DNA of 64,000 nucleotides, taken from contig ML977014.1 in NCBI GenBank assembly GCA_010015675.1, forward strand, positions 348,800 through 412,799, read 5' to 3'. Numbering within the stretch: the stretch's first letter is position 1; each line of letters opens with the position of its first letter. The translations under genes were made by a program, and so were the position numbers. Positions 57,608 through 64,000 of this stretch are shown here, one piece after another. The DNA comes from Byssothecium circinans. Lineage: Eukaryota; Ascomycota; Dothideomycetes; Pleosporales; Massarinaceae. Under the pieces are notes generated by a model, which was not told the origin of the DNA, ran no database searches, and saw nothing but the letters and a program-made list of their open reading frames with translations.

Positions 57608-59263
57608 TTATCCCAAGAACCCGTTTCTTCCTAGAAACTTGATGGCGTCCAATGCCACGCGATCCGCCTTTTCCAACTCCTGCTCTACCATCCTATCATA
57701 TAAACTCACCATCTTCGGCGGATCATCCTTGCTGGGATGCGGGAATTTGCAATGGCGTCCATACTTGCACCTTCCCGTTTGTTCCCACTGGTGACACACA
57801 TCCTGCTTTCTATTCTTGGATTTTTGCGCTGGAGCGGCGGGTTTGGGAGGTGGCGGGGCAGTTATGGGCGCGACAGTGACCTTTGAGGTCTGTGACGTGG
57901 GAGGCGCGTCGCTGTCGGAGGAATCTGCCTCTGAGTCGGATTCAGAGCCGGAGGAAGAGTCGGAGAGGACGGAGGAGTCGGATAGGATGGATGATTTTGC
58001 TTCGGATTCTGTTTCGGATTCGTAGCCGATACCTAGGTTGGCAATGGATGGTTGAGCGGATAATTGTATGACTGGCGCGTCTGGTGTGGAGTTCTTCTTT
58101 ACACTATCCTGCACCTTGCTGCGCAAGTCTGCGAGATCAGGTTGCTGCTGTTTAGTACTCGACCTGCTCTTCCACTTCTCATCATCCTGGTCTTTCCGCT
58201 TTCTTGGTTTCCCTGTGACCCTCGCGAGGAACTCTAATTCACTTTCTCTCCTTTGTGCAGCTTCTTGCGCCTTCTTGGCGATGCGCTGCTGGGTTGGGAA
58301 GTTATCCCTCCGATCTGTCCTCCACGCGTGTAATTCTGCTGGTGTTTGGAGGGAAATGATTTCTCCGTCGTGCTCAAAGACCACGCCATTCTTCAATTTT
58401 TCGTTCGACGCCCATAACGCCTCCTCGTCGACGTCTTCTTCTGAGCCACTGTCCTCGGAATCATCCTCCGGCTCCTGATGTGTGAGGCCGAGGTTCAGCT
58501 TGCGCCTCTTCACGTCATTCCTACTATCTTCCATTTTGCTAGCCACAGGCCGTGCCGTGGGAGCTGTTGGGAGTGAGAATCCAAATCCAGGTACTGCTGG
58601 AGCTGCCTTGACTTTAGCCCGCGGAGGTTTTGTACCTTGCGGTTTCGAATTCTGGCCAGCATTTGACTTTTGTTCGGCATTATATTGCATTCCCCGTTCT
58701 TGCCGCCGCTTCTTGCACGCGCCTTGCCCTGGTGGAGGTGACACCTGAGATGGTGCAGGGGTAACATTGGTGCCCGCCATGTGATTCGCAAAGGCTGACA
58801 TTGATTGCATGCCTGCTGGCGTCGCCATGAAAGTCATTGCTTGGATGTATGCGGCGGGATCTACCCCCATCGCCGGGGGAGGAGGTATTCCGTACGCCCT
58901 TTGTTGATTGGGAGACGCGTTGAACGATGCCGGGCTGTACGTAGAAGGCTGCTGATGTGACGAATGGGGTGCGCTTTGTCCATGGCTATGGTTTTGGGCA
59001 TGGTTCTGCCATCCTCCCCTTCCACCATGCAGCTGCTGGGAACCTCCTCTTGACCCTTCGCGATTATGCACGTTTCCCTGCCCATGTCCTCCTCTCGAGT
59101 GGTTGTGAAAGCTGCCTCTACCACGCCCAGGTCCTCCTCTTTCCCGACCGCGATCACCTCGCCCTCCTCGTCCACCTCTTTGACTGTTGTGTGTGTTTTG
59201 CGCATCGTTGGAGGAAGCTTTCGGCGGCGGCGGAGGTGGAGGGGGAAAGCGGAAGGAGCTCAT
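57608..59263 (-). CDS. NUFIP1-domain CCCH zinc-finger protein (Rsa1-like)
   Basis: This single exon gives 551 aa from the ATG at 59263. It starts with a poly-Pro run and an RGG-rich stretch (GGRGGRGDRGRERGGPGRGR) typical of RNA-binding proteins. The NUFIP1 domain is IISLQTPAELHAWRTDRRDN followed by FPTQQRIAKKAQEAAQRRES. An acidic Ser/Asp/Glu region follows, then a CCCH finger, CHQWEQTGRCKYGRHCKFPH (Cys-x7-Cys-x5-Cys-x3-His). The end, MVSLYDRMVEQELEKADRVA, is also typical. NUFIP/Rsa1 proteins help assemble box C/D snoRNPs in the nucleus. This gene is divergent from RPC25 across 314 bp. Confidence 0.87.
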   Translation of the reverse strand: MSSFRFPPPPPPPPKASSNDAQNTHNSQRGGRGGRGDRGRERGGPGRGRGSFHNHSRGGHGQGNVHNREGSRGGSQQLHGGRGGWQNHAQNHSHGQSAPHSSHQQPSTYSPASFNASPNQQRAYGIPPPPAMGVDPAAYIQAMTFMATPAGMQSMSAFANHMAGTNVTPAPSQVSPPPGQGACKKRRQERGMQYNAEQKSNAGQNSKPQGTKPPRAKVKAAPAVPGFGFSLPTAPTARPVASKMEDSRNDVKRRKLNLGLTHQEPEDDSEDSGSEEDVDEEALWASNEKLKNGVVFEHDGEIISLQTPAELHAWRTDRRDNFPTQQRIAKKAQEAAQRRESELEFLARVTGKPRKRKDQDDEKWKSRSSTKQQQPDLADLRSKVQDSVKKNSTPDAPVIQLSAQPSIANLGIGYESETESEAKSSILSDSSVLSDSSSGSESDSEADSSDSDAPPTSQTSKVTVAPITAPPPPKPAAPAQKSKNRKQDVCHQWEQTGRCKYGRHCKFPHPSKDDPPKMVSLYDRMVEQELEKADRVALDAIKFLGRNGFLG

Positions 59264-59577
59264 GTTGGATAGAGTATTGGTAAATTGCGTATTATGGTTT
59301 AAAAACACGCATCACTCTCATACAGGCCAGATGAGGAGAAGCAATTGATAGAGTTGCGTGGCCGAAGTTGCTATGATGCAGAGATTCATGGGTCGGGTGT
59401 AGCGCGAGAAAGATAGCCACTAGTTACTAGCGCCTAGAATTTCGAGTCACCAATAGGCGACCAGTACCTCCGACGTTCAAACTACTTTTCCTGGTCACCC
59501 ATCATGCTGCGATAGCACTTGCTCCGACGTATCCTCCCTCCAAGGCTCCCGAGCATGTTTATCGGCCCTCCGCGATC
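59264..59577. promoter_or_regulatory. Shared divergent promoter, NUFIP-domain gene / RPC25
   Basis: 314 bp between two ribosome-related genes. No known ribi element (PAC or RRPE) was recognised by eye. Confidence 0.55.
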
Positions 59578-60380
59578 ATGTTCATCCTTGTACGTTTCGC
59601 CCAATACCTTCGCAAGCGCCCGCATTCACTGACAGAATTGTTCATAGACGACGATTGAAGATTTGATCCAGATCGAGCCAGATCAGTTCAACCTGACAAG
59701 CGCGCAGGCAATCAAGGATGCGATCAACGCCAAGTACTCGAACAAGGTGATTCAGAAGATCGGGTTGTGTCTCTGTCTGTGGGATATCCTGCAGACTTCC
59801 GAAGGTCTTATTGGTCACGGGACTGGTCTCGTCAACGTGAACGGTGTGTATCTTGAACTGTTCTATATGCCTCAGAAGACTGATAAATTCAGTGGAGTTT
59901 CGTATGACCGTCTTCCGTCCATTTCAAGGAGAGATTCTATACGGACGTATCAAATCCAGCACTGAGGAAGGCGTCATCATCGACTTGGATTTTACGTCGG
60001 AGGTCTTTGTGCCCAAGGACCTGCTCCAGGAGAACTGCGATTTCGATCGATCTGAGAACACGTGGGTTTGGAGACATGAGGGCGGCGCAGAGCTATTCTT
60101 TGACAAGGGCGAGTCGGTGCTGTTCAGGGTGGAACGGGAGCATTGGACAGACCAAAAACCCACGCTTGTGCAAAAAGACGAGAATGGAGATCCGGTAGAC
60201 GTGAGGGGCAGTGCTTGGAGGCTTGTCGTAAGTACTTGAAACACTGGCTCAAGGACACGTGCTGATGATGTGCAGGGCGCCATGAACCAGCCTGGACTTG
60301 GACCTACATTGTGGTGGGAAGACGCCGAGGAAGTTAAGGAAGAAGGAGATGAGGATGCTGAAATGGAAGACGCGGAGTAG
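59578..60380 (+). CDS. RPC25: RNA polymerase III subunit Rpc25 (RPC8)
   Basis: This is the stalk subunit of RNA polymerase III, paralogue of Rpb7, needed for initiation on tRNA and 5S genes. A 12-base first exon (59578-59589, MFIL) is joined to an exon starting at 59648 (TTIEDLIQIEPDQFNLTSAQ). Next, VNVN joins across an intron to VEFRMTVFRPFQGEILYGRI. RVEREHWTDQKP precedes the last intron and the GAMNQPGLGPTLWWEDAEEV end. The N-terminal Shs2-like half and C-terminal OB-fold half are both complete. Rpb7 is excluded by the GLGPTLWW-type C-terminus shared with Rpc25 (GMGLVSWWE in yeast). The 3' end is 76 bp from the cupin gene. Confidence 0.88.
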
Positions 60381-60456
60381 TAACACATGCATGGGCGGCG
60401 TCACGGTAAAGGAATGGGGTTGGAATATCCATTGGCTTCTCCAACAGACAACATAT

Positions 60457-60871
60457 TCACTCTCCAATAACATAAGTACACCCCTCGTCTCCCATCCAGA
60501 CCTCATGCAAACGTTTTGCATCAACATCAATTCTCGCGCCCGGTCCGAAAGTCTCCTTCTTCGGTTCCTTATCGTCTGGGTATGTTATCGTGAGCTGCCC
60601 ATGAAGGATCAAATGCGTCGTGAGACCGCCATGGCGGTGTGGAGGATAGTATGCGTTCCTTTCCAAGGTTTGTTAGTCCATGCTCACAGCGTTTGTGTAC
60701 AAGTGTCGTAACACCTTGCCAGGCCTGAATGGTGGAAAGCGTTCGCAGACTTTTGACACATGACTGTTCAAAGAACATTGGGGCAACTCACGATCCATCA
60801 GACCAGGTGAAGACGTGGCCAAACCCCCAAGACCGCACCTCTTTCTCGGCATCCTTGCGGGACTTTGCCAT
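60457..60871 (-). CDS. Small cupin-domain protein
   Basis: Two exons, about 60871-60792 and from about 60654 to 60457, give about 94 aa. The start MAKSRKDAEKEVRSWGFGHV joins to WSDGSNAYYPPHRHGGLTTH. LILHGQLTITYPDD, FGPGARIDVDAKRLHEVW and a short end follow. HRHGG, then the second-motif GPGARI...H, is the cupin metal-site layout with three His. The fold is a single beta-barrel; substrates vary widely among cupins, so the reaction cannot be named. The family is common as one-domain proteins in fungi. Confidence 0.75.
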
Positions 60872-61516
60872 GGTTCCGCGTTTGGGTATAAGGCAACATT
60901 GAAGTACTGTGAAACGGCTTGCACGTGGTGAGGAGTGGGGAGGTGTCTTAGCGTACAGAAAAGCCTGGACCCTGTGACGTAACGCCCAATAGCTCCCAAG
61001 CGCTACGTGGTCTATCAAGCTTCCAAACAAGGTGTGTGAACGCTGGGAGCTTCAATTCTTCCCTGAAAACACTAATTCCATGATGTCTCCACCGCTAACC
61101 CGGCTTCTCAGGCCATGATGCCGCATTTGGTTGATCAAACGTTAATCGGCGCCAAGACAGACGTCTCAGCCCTCCAGCTGCCACGCCCACATGCTACGGC
61201 AGCTACTACAACTACTGCACACCCAGCGGGAAACTCCCAACGTCACGCTCCTGTCTGTATGCCCTGTCCTCTCTGCGCCTCCGTCTCTGCTGCCTAGGTG
61301 GCAGGTGTTGTGTGAGCTGTGCTGTACAGTACATTCGTCAGGTGAGTCCCCTCCTCTTGCCCAAGTCGGGTTTGGTTTTTGCGCAGCCGCATCTGCAGAG
61401 CTGACCCGTCAGCCGTTGTCCACTTGTGAATAATACACACCCTTTCCCCTTGCGCCGCATTGAACCCGCTACTCTACAACACCACCGTCCACCACCCACC
61501 ACCCACCGATAACGCG
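60872..61516. promoter_or_regulatory. Divergent promoter, cupin / phospholipase C
   Basis: 645 bp without a supported exon. The right end has CCACC-rich leader sequence (about 61485-61510) just before the phospholipase start. Confidence 0.5.
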
Positions 61517-64000
61517 ATGGCTGCACCGCCGACAAAAGACCACAAGGTCGGAGTTCCAAAACTCGACCAACCACAGCTTCAAGCTGGTGGAGGAAGTGCA
61601 GCGATCACTAGCAAAGCCAGAGTCGTCGAGAGTCTTTCACCACAAGTCACAAAGTATTTGAAGACGGTCTACGAAGAGGTCGGCAAGAAGTACAAGCTGG
61701 AGACCAAGGATGGTTTGGCAAAGTGGCTGGCCGAGGAACAGCAGGCTCCGACGGCAGATGCTGATAGCCTCAAGGATGCCTCATTCTCTCAGTTTGCAGA
61801 CTACTTCACAACCGGACTGGGAAACGTCATGAAGCCAGCGCAGCCCGTGGACACATCGTTCTCCATATCCAACTACTTCATCTCTTCAAGCCACAACACC
61901 TACTTGACCGGCAACCAGCTGTCGAGCGATTCGAGCGTGGACGCCTACAAGAATGTGCTCCTTCGAGGGTGTCGCTGTGTCGAGATCGATGTCTGGGACG
62001 GAGAGCCACCATCAAGTTCGAGCTCGGAAGATGAAGCTGCCGGAGCCGCGACAGACAAGAAAGAGAAAAAGGACAAGCTTAAAGACAAGTTATCCATCCG
62101 CAAACGACTTGAACTTAAATTTGGAAGGAAGGGATCGTCGCCTTCCAAGGGGTCCAAGGAAGCCTCGCCTTCACCGTCCCCACCAAAAGCGGATGCGGAT
62201 CGCATCCAGCCTTGGATATCCAACAGCTCTACAAGAGCCGAGCCACGAGTATATCACGGTATGTATGATTTAGTAGCACTCCGCTCGCATTCCGCTAACC
62301 GTCTACAGGCTACACACTGACAAAAGATATGCCTTTTCGAGATGTTTGTGCGACGATTCGTGACTATGCCTTTGTCTCCTCAAACCTTCCTCTGATCGTC
62401 AGTCTGGAAGTCCATACAAGCCCGGAACAACAGGACATCATGGTGGAGATAATGACTCAATACTGGAGTGGCATGCTCGTGGACCTGCCACTGAACTCGT
62501 CTGAACCATCAGAACATGTCAAGCTACCTACGCTCAAAGATCTAGAGAACAAGATCCTGGTGAAGGTGAAGCGTATCACTCACAAGCCTGCCCCATCAGG
62601 CGCGAAGCCAACAACACTTCAAGCGCCGGCACAGTTGTCCAACGCTTCCACTCGCGAGTCGATTCCCACCGAAGACATGAGCTCGGAAGCATCAGACACT
62701 CCTGAGGGTGCCCCTCCAGCACCAAAACCAAAGCTGATTGAGCCGCTGTCGAAACTTGGTGTATACTTTGGAGGGTATCACTACAAGGGACTGGACGCTC
62801 CCGGTAAGTGGCGTTGCATCCGACAAGTGGTCAATGCAAAGTATTAATGAGATCGCAGAGGCCAATATCCCAACTCACGTATTCTCTCTTTCGGAGAAAA
62901 CTCTCATGGAAGTGCACGAGTCGAATCCCACGGAGCTGTTCAAACACAACAAGCAATTTTTCATGCGCGCATATCCTAAGGGTCTGAGGCTGAACTCATC
63001 CAATCTGAATCCCTCTATCTTCTGGAGACAAGGCGTTCAGATTGTAGCTTTGAACTGGCAGCGATGGGACGGAGGAATGATGCAGAATGAAGGCATGTTC
63101 GCAGGTACACCTGGATGGGTGTTGAAGCCTGAAGGTTATCGCAGTACGAGTGCGGGGAAAACTGTAAAGGATGCACTACCGCATCACAACCTCGACCTCA
63201 GCATCGAGTTCTTCGCAGGGCAGGATATCCCTCTGCCACCCGAGGAGGACGATCCTAAAGACTTCAAACCTTATGTCAAAGTCGAATTGCATGTGGAGAA
63301 ACATGAAGAACGCGAAGGCGAGGCGATTCCTGGCGGTGGCAAGAGCAACAAGGGCGACTACAAGAGGAAGACCAAAACTCAGAAAACCCCCAATCCCGAC
63401 TTCGGCCGCGAAATCGTCGAGTTCAAGGGTGTGAAAGGTGTGACAGAAGAGTTGACCTTTGTCAGGTAAGCCTCATTTCTTTTGATGTTCCAAGTCATCT
63501 GCTCTTCGGCGAGCTGCTTTTCCCAACTGTTATGAACATTTGGGTTCACCCCGATCTTCACTGTACAGAACCCACATGCGGTCCTGCATGCTGTTGTGGT
63601 CGCCTCAGGTCTGCGTGTAACCACAGATATGGAAATGCACTAGCATCTCATCGCTGGCAGCGCATCGAATTCCCGCATCGATCCTAGCCCGGTAACCGAG
63701 ACCACGGTAACACCTGGCCAGGATCGGGATGCTCTGCGCGGCATACTATGCATATCGCCGGTATTCCCGTCTGTGGCGTCGGATACTCACTTTTTCACTT
63801 TTTCCTAATCGTCTCACCCTTTCCTACCCTCCCTTCGATCGCCGCGCCAGATGAGAATACCCGGCGACGCGTTCCTGCATGTCACCTTCCTTTCTAGTGT
63901 CTTTTGACACATTACCCACATTCATTCAAATAGGGTCTCTGTTCATATAGATGCATGCTGATCTGCCCCTTTTCCAGGTTCAAAGTCATGGACGACGAGC
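61517..64000 (+). CDS. PLC1: Phosphoinositide-specific phospholipase C (5' part)
   Basis: The enzyme cleaves PIP2 to IP3 and diacylglycerol at the plasma membrane. Exons 61517-62258, 62309-62803, 62859-63465 and from 63978 onward join in frame; the gene leaves the window about 620 residues in. The N-terminal 100 residues contain a helical EF-hand-like region without a PH domain. The X domain has [20 protein letters not shown] with the first catalytic His, [11 protein letters not shown], then a Ser/Lys-rich insertion of about 70 residues, and [19 protein letters not shown] with the second His. The Y domain has [36 protein letters not shown] and [18 protein letters not shown]2 domain starts with [16 protein letters not shown]. 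The intron 63466-63977 is 512 bp, far longer than its neighbours. Confidence 0.92.
63466..63977 (+). other. Unusually long intron in PLC1
   Basis: A gtaagc donor and tttccag acceptor bound 512 bp, about ten times the local intron size. No open frame, tRNA or snoRNA motif was recognised inside. Confidence 0.7.

Noticed and set aside
57816..58748. Plus-strand frames of 88-136 codons across the NUFIP-domain gene
   Set aside because: Shadows of the acidic Ser/Asp-rich coding sequence on the other strand.
58910..58920. ACGCGT boxes in coding DNA (also near 41610 and 48791)
   Set aside because: They lie inside exons and show that single hexamers occur by chance. Only the promoter clusters were kept.
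1..64000. tRNA, rRNA or CRISPR features
   Set aside because: No T-loop-like GGTTCGAATCC segment with matching arms, no rRNA-like sequence and no regularly spaced identical repeats were seen. A covariance-model scan would settle the tRNA question.
1..64000. Secondary-metabolite cluster
   Set aside because: No polyketide synthase, NRPS, terpene cyclase or P450 sequence is present.

Overview
The window is nuclear DNA of a filamentous ascomycete (Pezizomycotina; Dothideomycetes is my best guess, from protein style only). Genes are compact and on both strands, most interrupted by 45-80 bp GT-AG introns with CTAAC/CTGAC-like branch points. They encode typical fungal families: a btgE-like GH17 glucanase, PTH11-like and DUF6590 proteins, and Rsc4, CaMK, Ofd1/Tpa1, PCNA, dUTPase and PLC orthologues. 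I found no rRNA, tRNA, CRISPR array or bacterial-type operon. Where I could join exons by hand, the reading frames closed, which is the main support for the models.

Layout. 1-7.2 kb: secreted GH17 glucanase, a truncated PTH11-like reading frame, an APC-family permease, and an F-box/ankyrin protein with near-identical repeats. 8.7-13.4 kb: RSC4 (two bromodomains) followed on the same strand by a CaMK-type kinase. 14.2-18.5 kb: a small membrane protein with an apparently optional last intron and a repeat tail, a DUF1294 membrane protein, a C2H2 protein and a Ser-rich unknown. 19.3-31.7 kb: a secreted NucA/NucB-type nuclease, a conserved fungal unknown with an apparent frame break, and two C2H2 proteins of equal length (284 aa) separated by a gene-poor 4.4 kb. 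31.7-37.1 kb: vezatin-like membrane protein, helical-repeat protein, EMC6. 38.0-42.3 kb: PCNA, pyridoxal kinase, dUTPase. 44.3-49.2 kb: hexose transporter and a DUF6590 protein. 51.0-61.0 kb: a dense housekeeping block with gamma-butyrobetaine hydroxylase, mitochondrial thiamine pyrophosphate carrier, prolyl hydroxylase Ofd1/Tpa1, a small unknown, a NUFIP1-domain CCCH protein, RNA polymerase III subunit Rpc25 and a cupin. 61.5 kb to the edge: phospholipase C, cut by the window end.

How genes relate. PCNA and dUTPase both serve S phase, and an identical 10-mer built from overlapping MluI-box-like sequence lies shortly upstream of each. The NUFIP-domain gene and RPC25 (snoRNP assembly and Pol III transcription) share a 314 bp divergent promoter. 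The carnitine-synthesis hydroxylase and the thiamine pyrophosphate carrier, both mitochondrial, share a 237 bp one. No secondary-metabolite cluster or intact transposon is visible. I did not find one clearly new system. The best leads are the PCNA start codon split by an intron, the optional coding intron at 14.6 kb, the 15 bp repeat array that runs through a stop codon, the twin C2H2 genes, and the small MazF/PemK-like-looking protein at 56.9 kb.
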